Shown here piece after piece: positions 28,449-38,831 of a stretch of DNA of 64,000 nt. Made by a program: the position numbers and the translations under genes. The notes below the pieces were generated by a model. The model saw only the letters and a list, made by a program, of their open reading frames with translations, was not told the origin of the DNA and made no database searches. Every line of letters begins with the position of its first letter. Position 1 is the stretch's first letter. This stretch comes from Lautropia sp. (lineage in GTDB: Bacteria > Pseudomonadota > Gammaproteobacteria > Burkholderiales > Burkholderiaceae_E). The stretch covers positions 1-64,000 of the forward strand of contig JAUNLD010000008.1 of the NCBI GenBank assembly GCA_030532425.1, read 5' to 3'.

Positions 28449-30305
28449 TCAGGATGCGGCCCGGGGATCGAGCAGGCCAGCCGGCCCCACCACCCGGACA
28501 GGCCCGGGCCGCCCGGCAGGCGCGACCGCATCTCCCGCCTCTGCCGCTCGTGCACCGACAGGCACATCAGCCAGGTCAGCCTGTGCTGCCGCAATGCCCA
28601 GCCCCGCCAGGGCGGCACGCACCGCGCCCAGGTCCTCCTGGACCAGCATCCGCCGCACCACGGGCGTCAGCTGGCGAACATCGGCCCGGATCACCTCGCT
28701 CTTGACCCGCAACAGCCGCGAGGGCGGCACCGAGAACTGCCGCAACCCCATCCCCAGCAGCAGTGGCGCCACCTGGCGCTCGCCCGCGATCTCGCCGCAG
28801 ACACAGACCGGGCGCCCTGCCTTGCGGGCCGCCCGGATCGTCAGTGCCACCAGGCGCAGGACGGCAGGATGCAGCTCATCGTACAGATGAGCGATGCGAT
28901 GATCGGTGCGGTCGATGGCCAGCGTGTACTGCACCAGATCGTTGGTGCCGATCGACAGGAAATCCAGCTTGCGCGCAAAGGCGCCCGCCGTCAGTGCCGC
29001 AGCCGGCACCTCGATCATGCCTCCCACCGGCACCCGTTCCGCCACCGGCACGCCCCGCTGGCGCAGCTGCTCACGCGCCCGGGCCAGCAACTGCACGGCC
29101 TCATCCACCTCCTGCAGGTGTGACAGCATCGGCAGCAGGATCTGCAATCGCCCATGCACCGATGCCCGCAACAGCGCCCGCAGCTGCACGAGGAACATGT
29201 CGGGTTCGGCCAGGCTGTAGCGGATGGCCCGCCGGCCCAGGGCCGAGGTGGCCCCCGGAATCAGCTCCTGCGCGGGCAGGATCTTGTCAGCACCCACGTC
29301 GATGGTGCGGATCGTCACCGGCCGGCCCTGCATCGTCTGCAGCACCTGCCGATAGGCCCGGTACTGCTCCTCCTCATCGGGCAGATGGGCACGGTTGAGA
29401 AACAGGAATTCGGAACGGAACAGGCCAATGCCCTCGGCCCCCACCCGCACCGCCTCGCCAGCCTCGTCCGGCTGCTCGATGTTGGCCAGCATGCTGACGG
29501 TACAGCCATCACGCGTCACGCAGGCAACATCGGTCAGTCGCGCCAGCAGGCGCTCCTCCTCGACCACCTGCTGCTGGCGCAGGCGATAACGCGCCAGCAC
29601 CTCCTCATCCGGTGCCACCACCACCCGGCCGGCATCACCATCGAGGATCAGCATCTCGCCATCGGCGATGTGCCGGGTGGCGTCGGCCACCGCCGTCACG
29701 GCCGGCACCCGCAGGCTGCGCGCCAGGATGGCACTGTGCGAGTTGATGCCCCCCTGCTCGAACACGAAGCCGCACGCATTCTTGAGCTGAAGCATGTCGG
29801 CAGGCTGCAGGTCGCGGGCAACGAAGATCAGCGTCTCGCCGCCGGCCTGCCCTGCCAGCGGCGTGCGGCTGCCCGACAGCACCTTGAGCACGCGCTCGGC
29901 CACCTGCTCGACATCCCGCCCCCGCTCCCGCAGATAGGGGTCGTCGATGGCGCGGAACTGTGCGGACAGCTCCTCGGCCGTGCCCGAGATGGCCCACTCG
30001 ATGTTGATCCGCTCGTGGCGGACCTTGTCGGCCGCCGCTTCCATCAGGGCCGGATCGTTCAGCAGCATCGTCTGCACCGCCAGCAGCGCCCGCGCCTCGG
30101 CCGGCGCATCCTCGGGCAACTGCTCGGCCACCGCCTGCAACTCGGCCTCGACCTCGGCACACCCCTGTTGCAGGCGTGCGATCTCGGTCGCCACCTCGTC
30201 GGTGGTGATGTAGTAGCGGGGCACATCGATGATGCCGGTTTCGAGCACACAGGCCCGGCCCACGACGATGCCTCCGCCCACCGGCAGCCCGGCCAGCTTC
30301 ATCAT
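28449..30305 (-). CDS. ptsI: Phosphoenolpyruvate-protein phosphotransferase, PTS enzyme I
   Basis: Passes phosphate from PEP to HPr. The 618-residue protein has the phosphohistidine site [14 protein letters not shown] (His190), the PEP-binding barrel with [13 protein letters not shown], and VCVCGEIAG near the C-terminus. A Pro/Ala-rich tail of about 50 residues extends past the normal end. The start (ATGATG) overlaps the HPr stop by 4 bases. Last gene of gshB-EIIA-ptsH-ptsI. This set has no sugar-specific EIIC, so it likely signals nitrogen or carbon state, as in other Betaproteobacteria. Confidence 0.95.
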   Translation of the reverse strand: MMKLAGLPVGGGIVVGRACVLETGIIDVPRYYITTDEVATEIARLQQGCAEVEAELQAVAEQLPEDAPAEARALLAVQTMLLNDPALMEAAADKVRHERINIEWAISGTAEELSAQFRAIDDPYLRERGRDVEQVAERVLKVLSGSRTPLAGQAGGETLIFVARDLQPADMLQLKNACGFVFEQGGINSHSAILARSLRVPAVTAVADATRHIADGEMLILDGDAGRVVVAPDEEVLARYRLRQQQVVEEERLLARLTDVACVTRDGCTVSMLANIEQPDEAGEAVRVGAEGIGLFRSEFLFLNRAHLPDEEEQYRAYRQVLQTMQGRPVTIRTIDVGADKILPAQELIPGATSALGRRAIRYSLAEPDMFLVQLRALLRASVHGRLQILLPMLSHLQEVDEAVQLLARAREQLRQRGVPVAERVPVGGMIEVPAAALTAGAFARKLDFLSIGTNDLVQYTLAIDRTDHRIAHLYDELHPAVLRLVALTIRAARKAGRPVCVCGEIAGERQVAPLLLGMGLRQFSVPPSRLLRVKSEVIRADVRQLTPVVRRMLVQEDLGAVRAALAGLGIAAAQADLADVPVGARAAEAGDAVAPAGRPGPVRVVGPAGLLDPRAAS

Positions 30306-30586
30306 GCCTGCGCTCCCGTCGTGTCCTCGCCAAAGCCCGAGGCGATCAGCTCGGTCAGTGCCTGCAGGGCCTCATCCTCGTCGCTGCCATCCACCTCGAT
30401 CTTCAGCATGCTGCCGCAGGCGGCGGCCAGCATCATCACCCCCATGATGCTCTTGCCGTTGACGCGGCGCCCCCCCTTGCTGAACCACACGCCCGACTGG
30501 AAACGGCTGGCCGTCTGGGTCAGCGCAGCCGAGGGGCGGGCATGCACCCCCAGCCGGTTGACGATCCTGACCTCAGCTTCCTTCAT
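30302..30586 (-). CDS. ptsH: Phosphocarrier protein HPr
   Basis: A 94-residue phosphocarrier between enzyme I and EIIA. His15 in NRLGVHARP is phosphorylated by EI; Ser46 in GKSIMGVMML is the site that HPr kinase uses where present. It overlaps EIIA by 14 bases and enzyme I by 4, so expression is tightly linked. No hprK is seen in this window. Confidence 0.95.
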   Translation of the reverse strand: MKEAEVRIVNRLGVHARPSAALTQTASRFQSGVWFSKGGRRVNGKSIMGVMMLAAACGSMLKIEVDGSDEDEALQALTELIASGFGEDTTGAQA

Positions 30587-31001
30587 GGCCCGACACCTTG
30601 CGACCCGGCGGATCTGCCTCGACCAGACCGATGCCCTGGGTGGCATCGCGCAGCACCAGCGCCTCCAGCTCCTGCAGGGGCAGGCGCGCGCGGTAATTGA
30701 ACACCTTCAGCAGCATCGGCAGATTCACTCCATAAAAGACGCTGATCCGTCCGGCCTCGGCCATCTGCACGGCGATGCGTGACGGGGTGGCACCAAACAG
30801 GTCCGTCAGCACCACCAGCCCACTGCCATCGTTGATCCGCGAGGCCAGCTGGCGGGCCGCCGCCAGCGCCTGCTCGGGGTCCTCATCGGGCACGATGTCG
30901 AGCGCCGCCGCCTGCACTGGCAGATGCCGGTAGACATGACGGCAGCATCCCAGCAACGCCGTGGCCAGCGGCTGGTGAGCGATGACCATCACCGCGATCA
31001 T
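30573..31001 (-). CDS. PTS EIIA component, mannose family
   Basis: A 142-residue EIIA of the mannose/fructose (ManX) fold. MIAVMVIAHQPLA has the phospho-accepting His9, and VVLTDLFGATPSRIA and FYGVNLPML are typical of the family. There is no EIIB/EIIC of the mannose type near, as in Ralstonia and related genera where this protein has a regulatory role. It follows gshB by 13 bases and overlaps ptsH. Confidence 0.92.
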   Translation of the reverse strand: MIAVMVIAHQPLATALLGCCRHVYRHLPVQAAALDIVPDEDPEQALAAARQLASRINDGSGLVVLTDLFGATPSRIAVQMAEAGRISVFYGVNLPMLLKVFNYRARLPLQELEALVLRDATQGIGLVEADPPGRKVSGHEGS

Positions 31002-31014
31002 CGGACGGCCCCGG

Positions 31015-31977
31015 TCAGGCCCGCGCAGCCCTGTCAGCCGCCACCCGCCGCTCCAGGCGCTCGATGAAGAACGCCGGCACGTCGAAGCCCGTCTGCGCCG
31101 TGATCTCCATGAAACCGGTGGGACTGGTGACGTTGATCTCGGTCAGACTGTCGCCGATCACGTCCAGGCCGACCAGGAAAAGCCCGCGCGCCGACAGGAT
31201 CGGAGCCAGATGGTCGGCGATCTCACGGTCGCGTGCCGACAGCGGCTGCGCCACCGGCTTGCCACCGGCTGCCATGTTGCCGCGCGCTTCCCCCTGCTTC
31301 GGGATGCGGGCCAGCGCATGCGGCACCACCTCACCATCGATCAGCAGGATGCGCTTGTCGCCGGCCGAGATCGCGGGCAGGTAGCGCTGCGCCATCACCG
31401 TGCGCTGGCCAAACTGGTTCATCGTTTCCAGAATCACCGACAGGTTCGGATCATCCTGGCGCGCACGGAAGATCGAGGCGCCGCCCATGCCGTCGAGCAG
31501 CTTCAGCACCACCTCGCCATGGCGGGCGACAAAATCGCGCAGGCGTACCGGATCACGGCTGACCAGCACATCGGTCGTCAGCTGCGGATAGGCCATGATC
31601 GAGAATTTCTCGTTGTGGTCGCGAATGGCCGCAGGATCGTTGTAGACGCGCGCGCCCTGTGCCACCGCCTGCTCCAGCAGATAGGTGGAATAGACATATT
31701 CCATGTCGAAGGGCGGATCCTTGCGCATCAGCACCGCATCGAAACGCGACAGCGGCTCGGTCGTGCGCCCGCCCGCCCGATACCAGGGCGCATCATCCGG
31801 CAGCACCGTCAGCGACATCACCTCGGCCACCACCTGGCCACGATCATGACTGATCTCGCCCTGCTGGCAGACGAACACCCGGTGCCCACGCGCCACGGCG
31901 GCACGCATCATGGCGATGCTGGTTTCCTTGTGCGGCTTCATCGAGGCCAGCGGATCGACGATGAAAAGAATGTCCAT
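31015..31977 (-). CDS. gshB: Glutathione synthetase
   Basis: ATP-grasp enzyme joining glycine to gamma-glutamylcysteine. The 320-residue product has MDILFIVDPLASMKPHKETS at its start (shown here as FIVDPLASMKPHKE), RKDPPFD, the ATP-grasp pieces VLKLLDGMGGASIF and GDKRILLIDGE, and the metal-binding end EINVTSPTG. The ATG at 31977 gives the normal length. It heads the operon with EIIA, HPr and EI, a linkage common in Betaproteobacteria. Confidence 0.96.
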   Translation of the reverse strand: MDILFIVDPLASMKPHKETSIAMMRAAVARGHRVFVCQQGEISHDRGQVVAEVMSLTVLPDDAPWYRAGGRTTEPLSRFDAVLMRKDPPFDMEYVYSTYLLEQAVAQGARVYNDPAAIRDHNEKFSIMAYPQLTTDVLVSRDPVRLRDFVARHGEVVLKLLDGMGGASIFRARQDDPNLSVILETMNQFGQRTVMAQRYLPAISAGDKRILLIDGEVVPHALARIPKQGEARGNMAAGGKPVAQPLSARDREIADHLAPILSARGLFLVGLDVIGDSLTEINVTSPTGFMEITAQTGFDVPAFFIERLERRVAADRAARA

Positions 31978-32194
31978 GAGCACCCCTGGATAAGTCGGCG
32001 TGGGCAGCAGGCAGAAATCCGGCCCGGCAATGCCGTTCATTCTAGCCCGCATTTGCCCGCCCCCCACGTGCGCCGCCACATCCGCTCCCCATCCGGCCTA
32101 AGCCAGCCGGACGGGTTCATCCCTGCCGGCACCGGCGGTTTTGCGTACCATGACAGGCATCGATCACTCCCTCTTGCTCCCGGAGCCTCCCTTC

Positions 32195-32452
32195 ATGGAA
32201 AAACAGGTCTTCTTTCAGGATTTTCAACAGAAGCTCATGGAACTGTTCCGCGCCAGCCCGGCCGCCGACATCGAGCGCAACCTCAAGGCGCTGATGGGCC
32301 AGACCTTCAACAAGCTGGAGCTGGTCAGCCGCGAAGAATTCGACACCCAGGCGGCCCTGCTGCAATCGCTGCACGCCCGCGTCGAAGCCCTTGAAGCCCA
32401 GCTGGCGGCCCGCCACGTCCCCACCGGGGGCGGCGCCGACCAACAGCCATGA
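32195..32452 (+). CDS. ubiK: Ubiquinone biosynthesis accessory factor UbiK (BMFP)
   Basis: An 85-residue coiled-coil membrane-fusogenic protein that helps ubiquinone synthesis. The N-terminal amphipathic helix (FFQDFQQKLMELF) and the C-terminal coiled coil (FDTQAALLQSLHARVEALEAQL) match the family. Its stop overlaps comM by 4 bases (ATGA). It is transcribed away from gshB across a 217-base gap that must hold both promoters. Confidence 0.9.
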   Translation: MEKQVFFQDFQQKLMELFRASPAADIERNLKALMGQTFNKLELVSREEFDTQAALLQSLHARVEALEAQLAARHVPTGGGADQQP

Positions 32453-34113
32453 ACGCGCTGGCGGTGGTGCACAGCCGGGCCCTGCTCGGGCTGTCGGCCC
32501 CTGCCGTCTCGGTCGAAGTCCATCTGGCCAACGGCCTGCCCGCCTTCAACATCGTCGGCCTGCCCGAAACCTCGGTGCGCGAAAGCCGTGAGCGCGTGCG
32601 CGCCGCCCTCTTGCAGAGCGGGCTGGATTTTCCGAACCGGCGCATCACCGTGAACCTGGCGCCTGCCGACCTGCCCAAGGAATCCGGCCGTTTCGATCTG
32701 CCGATCGCCATCGGCATCGCGGCCGCCGCCGGCCTGATCCCGCCCCGGGCACTGCAAGACACCGAGCTGGTGGGCGAGCTGTCCCTGTCGGGCGAGCTGC
32801 GGCCGATCCGCGCCGCACTGGCCGTGGCGGCCGGCGTGCAGGCCAGCCAGCCGGCACGGACGCTGATCCTGCCGCTCGACAATCTGGCCGAAGCCTGCCA
32901 GAGCGGCCTGCCCTCGCTGTATGGCGCGGCCACCCTGGCCGACGTGATCGCCCAGTTGCAGGGGGAAGAGCGCCTGACCCCCGCCACAGCCCTGCCGGCC
33001 CTGACCACCGCCCCGGTGACACTGGCCGATGCGCTGCCCGACCTGGCCGACGTACAGGGCCAGACGCTGGCACGGCGCGCCCTGGAAATTGCTGCCTCGG
33101 GCCTGCACCCGCTGCTGCTGTCCGGCTCACCCGGCACCGGCAAAAGCATGCTGGCCCACCGCCTGCCCGGCCTGCTGCCGGCCCTGTCGGCAGCCGAAGC
33201 GCTGGAAAGCGCCGCCATCCATTCGGCCAGTGGCCGTCCCGCCCCGGCCGGTGCCACCCCACCCTTTCGTTCACCACACCACAGCATCACGATGGCCGCC
33301 CTGGCGGGCGGGGGCCAACCCCCGCGCCCCGGCGAGATCAGTCTGGCCCATGCCGGCGTGCTGTTCCTCGACGAATTGCCCGAGTTCAGGCGGGCCGTCA
33401 TCGAAACCCTGCGCGAACCCCTGGAAAACGGCCACATCACCCTCAGCCGGGGCGGCACCAGCGAAACCTTTCCGGCGCGCTTTCTGCTGGTGGCAGCGAT
33501 GAACCCCTGCCCCTGTGGCAACCTGGGTGACCCGGCCCGGCCCTGCCGCTGCACCCCCGCGCAGATCCGCCGCTATCAGGCCAGGCTCTCCGGCCCGCTG
33601 CTTGAACGTTTCGATCTGGGCATCGAGATGATCCGCGAGACCCACAACAGCCAGGCCCCCGCCGACCGTATCGACGACGGCCCCATGGTCATGGCAGCCA
33701 CCGCCTGTACCGCCGAAACAGTTCCCCGAGCCCGCCGGCGCCGACCGGCTCAGCGCTCTGAGGCCCCTCCCACACGGCCGGCAACCCCGCCCGAGAGCAG
33801 TGCCGTCGTCGCCCAACGCGTGCGGCTGGCGCGCCAGCGCCAGATCGAACGGCAGGGCTGCTGCAACGCCCAGCTGCCAGCCAACCGTTTCGAGCAGTGC
33901 CTGCAGCTGGCCGACGAGGCCCGGCCACTGTTGCAGCAGGCCAGCGAGCGCTTTGGCTGGTCGTGGCGCAGCCAGCACAAGGTGCTGCGGGTGGCCCGCA
34001 CCATTGCCGACCTGGCTGCCCGCACCACCATCGACCCGGCCCACCTGGCCGAGGCCATGGCCCTGCGCCGTCCGCTCGATCATCTGGCCAGTCCGCCCCC
34101 CATCGACGCATAA
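32449..34113 (+). CDS. comM: ComM/YifB-family Mg-chelatase-like AAA+ ATPase
   Basis: A 554-residue ring helicase that extends branch migration during natural transformation. The N-terminal Lon-protease-like part (NIVGLPETSVRESRERV) is followed by the AAA+ core with Walker A GSPGTGKS (226-233), Walker B LFLDELPEF and NPCPCGN. An insert of about 45 polar residues, rich in Arg, Pro and Ala, lies before the last helical part. Overlaps ubiK by 4 bases. Confidence 0.94.
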   Translation: MNALAVVHSRALLGLSAPAVSVEVHLANGLPAFNIVGLPETSVRESRERVRAALLQSGLDFPNRRITVNLAPADLPKESGRFDLPIAIGIAAAAGLIPPRALQDTELVGELSLSGELRPIRAALAVAAGVQASQPARTLILPLDNLAEACQSGLPSLYGAATLADVIAQLQGEERLTPATALPALTTAPVTLADALPDLADVQGQTLARRALEIAASGLHPLLLSGSPGTGKSMLAHRLPGLLPALSAAEALESAAIHSASGRPAPAGATPPFRSPHHSITMAALAGGGQPPRPGEISLAHAGVLFLDELPEFRRAVIETLREPLENGHITLSRGGTSETFPARFLLVAAMNPCPCGNLGDPARPCRCTPAQIRRYQARLSGPLLERFDLGIEMIRETHNSQAPADRIDDGPMVMAATACTAETVPRARRRRPAQRSEAPPTRPATPPESSAVVAQRVRLARQRQIERQGCCNAQLPANRFEQCLQLADEARPLLQQASERFGWSWRSQHKVLRVARTIADLAARTTIDPAHLAEAMALRRPLDHLASPPPIDA

Positions 34114-34147
34114 TCCCCCAACACGCCCACCAGGACAGGAGACCTTC

Positions 34148-34465
34148 ATGCTGTATGAATTCCGCAGCCGGGCCACCGGCTCCGTCACCATGACCGGCAA
34201 GACCGGCGACCAGATCCTCCAGATCATCGGCAAGACCCCCGGCCCCACCGGCATCATCACGGTAGCGCAGATCCCGGCCGCCATCGATGCGCTGAAGCAG
34301 GCCGCCGCGCGCGAGCAAAAGCCAGTCGAAGAGATCGAGCAGGATGAGGCCACGGGCGACGGGATGCACGAGCCGCCGGTCAGCCTGCGTCAGCGGGTGG
34401 TACCCCTGATCGAGATGCTGCAACAGGCACACGAGGCCGACGCCGACATCACCTGGGGTGTCTGA
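34148..34465 (+). CDS. DUF1840 protein
   Basis: A 105-residue protein of unknown function. MLYEFRSRATGSVTM, GDQILQIIGK and the C-terminal PLIEMLQQAHEADADITWGV pattern (written here as ADADITWGV) identify DUF1840. It follows comM by 34 bases on the same strand. AGGAGA lies before the start codon. Confidence 0.88.
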   Translation: MLYEFRSRATGSVTMTGKTGDQILQIIGKTPGPTGIITVAQIPAAIDALKQAAAREQKPVEEIEQDEATGDGMHEPPVSLRQRVVPLIEMLQQAHEADADITWGV

Positions 34466-34486
34466 GCCGCAGGCTGCCGGCGCCTC

Positions 34487-35329
34487 TCAGGCGCGGATGT
34501 CGATGCCCTGCGCCCGCAGGGCCTGGTAGACCCGGAAGGCAACCCAGGCATCGTGGGCCGCGTAGCGGCACTGGGCCTCGGTCAGCGGCAGGCGCGACCA
34601 GTCGGACGTGCCGACCGCTTTCGACTTGCGAAACTGTCGGCCGAAGGTGACGGCCACCGCCATGCGAATGCCCAGCGAGGCGCGGTAGCCCATCTGCCGG
34701 TAGATCTGGTCCAGATCGATCAGCCCGGCAGGCGGCCGGCCAAAGCGGCCAGTCAGCTGCGCGCGGTCACCTGCCAGCCCAAAGCCCACCTTCCACAGCG
34801 CCGGCTCGGCCACCAGGGCAGCCACCGCCTCGGCACAGGCCGGCTGCATCAGCGAAAACAGCCACGCCTGCTCCCCCACCGCAAACTGCACCAGATGCGG
34901 GCCATCCTGTGGCTGCCCGCGCACGAACACCGGGCGTGATTCGGTGTCGAAGCCCACCACGCCAGCAGCCCGGATCTGCGCCGCAACCTGCGCGGCCTGC
35001 GCCGGCCCGACCATCTGGATGGCCTCATCGGGCAGGACATCGAACAGCGGCAGCGCCAGCACATCCTCGCGCGAGGGCAAGGGCGCCGCTGCCCGCGGCC
35101 GGCCGCGCATGCCCCGCCGCACCTGCCCCGTTCCCTGCCCGGCCACGGTATCGGCCCCCGTGGCCCGGGCCATGCCATGCGTGGCCGGCCTGTCGTCAGC
35201 TGGCGTCTCGACCAGGCGCGTGCCAGCCGGCCCCACGGCCGTGCCGGCCCCGCCCGCACGCGCAGCTGGCCCGGGCACCGGCGCGCCGGGCGGCGGCGGA
35301 CGCAGCAGCCAGGCCACCTGCCGGCTCAT
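34487..35329 (-). CDS. DEDD-family 3'-5' exonuclease domain protein (RNase D-like)
   Basis: A 280-residue protein. The exonuclease core (about 85-280) shows FDTES (Asp128, Glu130), the middle Asp188 (GFGLAGDRAQL) and YAAHD (Tyr256, Asp260), the DEDDy catalytic set, so it should be active on RNA or DNA 3' ends. The first 85 residues are low-complexity Pro/Gly/Arg and may contain a later true start. Convergent with the DUF1840 gene, 21 bases apart. It lacks the HRDC domains of RNase D itself. Confidence 0.85.
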   Translation of the reverse strand: MSRQVAWLLRPPPPGAPVPGPAARAGGAGTAVGPAGTRLVETPADDRPATHGMARATGADTVAGQGTGQVRRGMRGRPRAAAPLPSREDVLALPLFDVLPDEAIQMVGPAQAAQVAAQIRAAGVVGFDTESRPVFVRGQPQDGPHLVQFAVGEQAWLFSLMQPACAEAVAALVAEPALWKVGFGLAGDRAQLTGRFGRPPAGLIDLDQIYRQMGYRASLGIRMAVAVTFGRQFRKSKAVGTSDWSRLPLTEAQCRYAAHDAWVAFRVYQALRAQGIDIRA

Positions 35330-35680
35330 GCCTGCATCCCCCAGGCAGGCGCAGGCCTCCTTCCGGCCCCTCCTGTCCCGCTCGGCTCGGGCATCATGGG
35401 CTGCAGTGGGGGCTCCGCCCTGATGGTGGCAGCGGACATCAGGCCCGGGGGCAGCAAACTGACCGGCATCACGGCATGTATCGTCTGGCACATAGCTGAA
35501 AAACTTGCGCGCATTCTACCCAGACCCTGCACATACTCGCCTAAGCTGCACGCAGCCGCGCTCAAACGGGTAACATCAGAGGTGCAGATAGTTAACATCC
35601 GTGTCTTGTGGCCTGTTGCGGTGCCGGCACGGCATGTGCTGCTCCCCCTTCCCGATGGCTCCCCGCAGAGGAGAAACCAC
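35330..35680. promoter_or_regulatory. Divergent promoter region before the universal stress gene
   Basis: No gene seen. Two copies of TAACATC (35571-35577 and 35593-35599) lie 22 bases apart, two helical turns, in the same orientation upstream of the stress gene, which suggests a tandem regulator site. A strong GAGGAG ribosome site occurs at 35668-35673. Confidence 0.45.
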
Positions 35681-36106
35681 ATGGCCAAGATACTCATCCC
35701 GGTAGATGGCTCCGAACCCGCGCTGCGCGCCGTGCGCTGGGTCATCGACCAGATAAGGGCGGGTGCTCCCCACACCGTGGCGTTGCTCAACGTCCAGCCC
35801 GAAATCCTCACGGGCCATGCCAGAGCCTACTTCAGCAAGGCCGATCTTGACGCCTACATGAGCGAACAGGCCGAAGAGCAGCTGTCTGCGGCCCGGCGCC
35901 TGCTGGACGAAGCAGGCATTTCCTATGAATCCTCCTACGACCGCGGCCACGCGCCAACCGTCATTGCCGAATGCGCCCAGCAGGGCGGATTTCAGCAGAT
36001 CGTGATGGGAACCCGCGGACTGAACCGGATCAGCGGCCTGCTGCTCGGTTCGGCAGCAACTGGCGTACTGCACCTGGTAGACATCCCTGTCACGTTGATT
36101 AAATGA
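35681..36106 (+). CDS. Universal stress protein, UspA family
   Basis: A 141-residue cytoplasmic protein with the UspA fold. MAKILIPVDGSEPALRA has the ATP-contacting Asp, and the end motif GTRG-x5-GLLLGSAATGVLH (G-2x-G-9x-G-S/T type) is the ATP-binding loop. ATP-binding forms act in stress survival. Preceded by GAGGAG 7 bases from the ATG. The gene is monocistronic: a large hairpin follows its stop. Confidence 0.93.
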   Translation: MAKILIPVDGSEPALRAVRWVIDQIRAGAPHTVALLNVQPEILTGHARAYFSKADLDAYMSEQAEEQLSAARRLLDEAGISYESSYDRGHAPTVIAECAQQGGFQQIVMGTRGLNRISGLLLGSAATGVLHLVDIPVTLIK

Positions 36107-36127
36107 AGCCCGGGCTACGGCCAGGCC

Positions 36128-36158
36128 GGGTCCGGTCTGCCCTGCGCAGACCGGACCC
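36128..36158 (+). terminator. Strong hairpin after the universal stress gene
   Basis: A perfect 13-bp GC-rich stem (36128-36140 with 36146-36158) and a 5-base loop start 22 bases after the stop codon. What follows is only mildly T-rich, so it may stop transcription or protect the 3' end. Confidence 0.6.
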
Positions 36159-36176
36159 TGTCCGTGTCGTCGTCAT

Positions 36177-36214
36177 GCCCCCTGCGTCAAGCCATGCCTG
36201 CCACAGGGGCTTTT
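36177..36214 (+). promoter_or_regulatory. Leader hairpin with T4 tail before fruB
   Basis: GCCCCctg arm (36177-36184) pairs with caGGGGC (36204-36210) and is followed by TTTT (36211-36214), 23 bases before the fruB ATG. It could end transcripts from upstream or act as a leader element of the fru operon. fruB has no clear ribosome site after it. Confidence 0.4.
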
Positions 36215-36236
36215 GGGCTGGCCGGATTAATTCCCC

Positions 36237-38831
36237 ATGAAATCGATAACAAACTCCCCGGAAATCACCCCTGTCGAAGTCCAGCTCGCGGCGGCGCCTG
36301 CCGACCGGGACAGTGCGGTCCGTGCCGCCGGCGAACTGCTCATCAAGGCAGGCTTTGCCCAGGACACCTTCACCGACAGCCTGCTCAAGCGCGAGAACAC
36401 CGCCACCACCTTCCTGGGTCAGGGCGTCGCCATTCCGCACGGCATGATCGAGGACAAGCATCTTGTCCGCCAGACCGGTCTGGCCGTGCTGCAAGTACCG
36501 GGCGGCGTGGTCTGGGGCAAGGATGCCGAAGGCAACGACCAGGTGGTCAAGCTGGTGGTGGCCATTGCCGCCGCCTCCGACGAACACATCAAGGTGCTGC
36601 GCCGCCTCACCCGCCTGATGCGCGACGAGGCCCGGCTGGAAAAGCTCAAGACCACCAGCAATGCCGCCGAGATCGTCGAGGCCCTCACGGGTGAGGCCGC
36701 CGCCGGTGCCGGTGCAGCCACGGCGGGTCCGGCGCTGGCCGATTTCCCCGTGGGCAAGGAGATCACGCTGGGCTACCCCAACGGCCTGCATGCCCGCCCG
36801 GCCGGACAATGGGTGGAAAGCATCCGTCGCTTCAAGTCGCAGGTGCATGTGCGCTGCGGCGATATCGTCGCCGATGCCCGCAGCGTGGCCTCACTGCTGA
36901 GCCTGGGTGCCGGCAACAACGCCCGGCTGCGCGTCTCGGCCGACGGCCCGGATGCCCAGGACGCCATCAGCGCCCTGCTGGGCACCATCAAGCTGCTGGG
37001 CGATGAAGAAACCCGCCAGGCCCGTCAGGCCGCAGCCAAGCAGGCGCAGGCGCAGGGTCTGGGCCGCGAGCTGGGCAACTGGCAGCCCGAAGCCCGCCAC
37101 ACCTTCACCGGCATTGCCGCCGCCCCGGGCCTGGTCACCGGCACGCTGGTGCTGGCCGAAGCCCAGAAACTGGAAGCCAGTGACGACTTCCGCGGCGTGG
37201 CGCAGGAAGCGGCCACCCTCGACACCGCGCTGGCCAATGCCCAGAAACAGCTGGCCACGCTGATCTCCAACGCCGAGCGTCAGGGCCAGAACGAGCAGGC
37301 CAACATCTTCAAGGCCCACCTGGAGCTGCTGCGCGACCCAAGCTGGTTGCGCGACGTCACCCGCACCGTCATCCAGGGCCATGGCGCCGCCTGGGCCTGG
37401 CAACACAACCTCAACACCCGTATCGAAAGCCAGCGCAGCCTGCAGGACGCCACGCTGGCGGCCCGGGCCGCCGACCTGCAGGACGTGGGTGAGCGCGTGC
37501 TGCGTCATCTGCTGGGCCGCGGCGACGAGGGCAGCCCCGCCCACAGCCTGCCCAGCGACGCGATCCTGCTGGCCGACGACCTGGCACCCTCGTTCACGGC
37601 CCAGATCGACACCTCGAAGGTGAAGGGTTTCTGCACCGCCCGTGGCGGCCCCACCGCCCATACCGCCATCCTGGCCCGTGCACTGGGCATGCCGGCCGTG
37701 GTGGCCGCCGGTGCCGGCGTCCTCTCGCCCGCCCTGGCGCAGGGGGGTGAAGTGAAGGCCATTCTCGATGGCTATCGTGGCAGCCTCTACGTGGCACCCA
37801 CCGACGCCGCACTGGCTGAGGCCGCCACCCATATCGCCAACCTGCAACGCCTGCAGGCCGAAGAGGCCAAGACCCGGCTGCAACCGGCCACCACCACCGA
37901 CGGTCATCGCGTCGAGATCGGTGCCAACGCCAACCGGGCCGATCAGGCGCGCCGGGCACTCGAAGCCGGTGCCGAGGGCGTGGGCCTGATGCGGACCGAG
38001 TTCCTGTTCCTGGAGCGCGACCACGTGCCCGACGAAGACGAGCAGTACGAGGTCTACCGGGCGATGGTCGACGTGCTGGGCGGCAAGCCGCTGATCGTGC
38101 GCACCCTCGACATCGGCGGCGACAAGCAGGTGCCGCACCTTGATCTGCCCATCGAAGAGAACCCCTTCCTGGGCGTGCGCGGTGCCCGTCTGCAACTGCG
38201 CCGCGAAGAGCTGCTGGTGCCCCAGTTGCGCGCCCTCTACCGCGCAGCCAAGCATGGCCCGCTGTCGATCATGTTCCCGATGATCAGCAGCATCGAGGAG
38301 GTGCAGCAGCTGCGCGAGCGCCTCGAAGCCATCCGCACCGAACTGGATGCCCCGGCCGTGCCGATCGGCATCATGATCGAAGTCCCGTCGGCCGCCGTCA
38401 TGGCCGACAAGTTTGCCCAATACGTCGACTTCTTCTCCATCGGGACCAACGACCTCACCCAGTACGCCCTGGCCATCGACCGGCAGCACCCCGAGCTGGC
38501 CAGTCTGGCCGATGCCCTGCACCCGGCCGTGCTGCGCCTGATCGCGCAGACGGTGGCCGGTGCCCGTCCGTTCAAGCGCCACGTGGGCGTCTGCGGCGGC
38601 CTGGCCGGCGATCCGCTGGGCGCCGCCCTGCTGGTGGGGCTGGGCGTCGATGAACTGAGCATGAGCAGCAGCGACATCGGTTCCATCAAGGCGCTGCTGC
38701 GCCGGCAGTCGCTCACCGACCTGCAGGCTGTGGCCCATAAAGCGCTCGAAGCCGAAAACGCCGACCAGGTCCGGGCGTTGGGCGCTTCCCTCAAACACGC
38801 CTCTTCCCAACCCGCAGGAGATGCAGCATGA
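36237..38831 (+). CDS. fruB: Fused fructose PTS protein, EIIA-HPr-enzyme I
   Basis: A single 864-residue chain that carries phosphate from PEP to the fructose permease. EIIA-Fru (about 1-152) has phospho-His68 in GVAIPHGM; HPr (about 170-262) has His185 in NGLHARP; EI (about 285-850) has His475 in [13 protein letters not shown] and the C-terminal CGGLAGDP. Linkers are Ala/Gly-rich. This arrangement makes fructose uptake independent of the separate ptsH/ptsI elsewhere in the window. It overlaps fruK by 4 bases. Confidence 0.96.
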   Translation: MKSITNSPEITPVEVQLAAAPADRDSAVRAAGELLIKAGFAQDTFTDSLLKRENTATTFLGQGVAIPHGMIEDKHLVRQTGLAVLQVPGGVVWGKDAEGNDQVVKLVVAIAAASDEHIKVLRRLTRLMRDEARLEKLKTTSNAAEIVEALTGEAAAGAGAATAGPALADFPVGKEITLGYPNGLHARPAGQWVESIRRFKSQVHVRCGDIVADARSVASLLSLGAGNNARLRVSADGPDAQDAISALLGTIKLLGDEETRQARQAAAKQAQAQGLGRELGNWQPEARHTFTGIAAAPGLVTGTLVLAEAQKLEASDDFRGVAQEAATLDTALANAQKQLATLISNAERQGQNEQANIFKAHLELLRDPSWLRDVTRTVIQGHGAAWAWQHNLNTRIESQRSLQDATLAARAADLQDVGERVLRHLLGRGDEGSPAHSLPSDAILLADDLAPSFTAQIDTSKVKGFCTARGGPTAHTAILARALGMPAVVAAGAGVLSPALAQGGEVKAILDGYRGSLYVAPTDAALAEAATHIANLQRLQAEEAKTRLQPATTTDGHRVEIGANANRADQARRALEAGAEGVGLMRTEFLFLERDHVPDEDEQYEVYRAMVDVLGGKPLIVRTLDIGGDKQVPHLDLPIEENPFLGVRGARLQLRREELLVPQLRALYRAAKHGPLSIMFPMISSIEEVQQLRERLEAIRTELDAPAVPIGIMIEVPSAAVMADKFAQYVDFFSIGTNDLTQYALAIDRQHPELASLADALHPAVLRLIAQTVAGARPFKRHVGVCGGLAGDPLGAALLVGLGVDELSMSSSDIGSIKALLRRQSLTDLQAVAHKALEAENADQVRALGASLKHASSQPAGDAA

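Noticed and set aside
36891..38810. Open frame of 639 codons antisense to fruB
   Set aside because: Same effect: low-complexity product opposite a clear multidomain gene.
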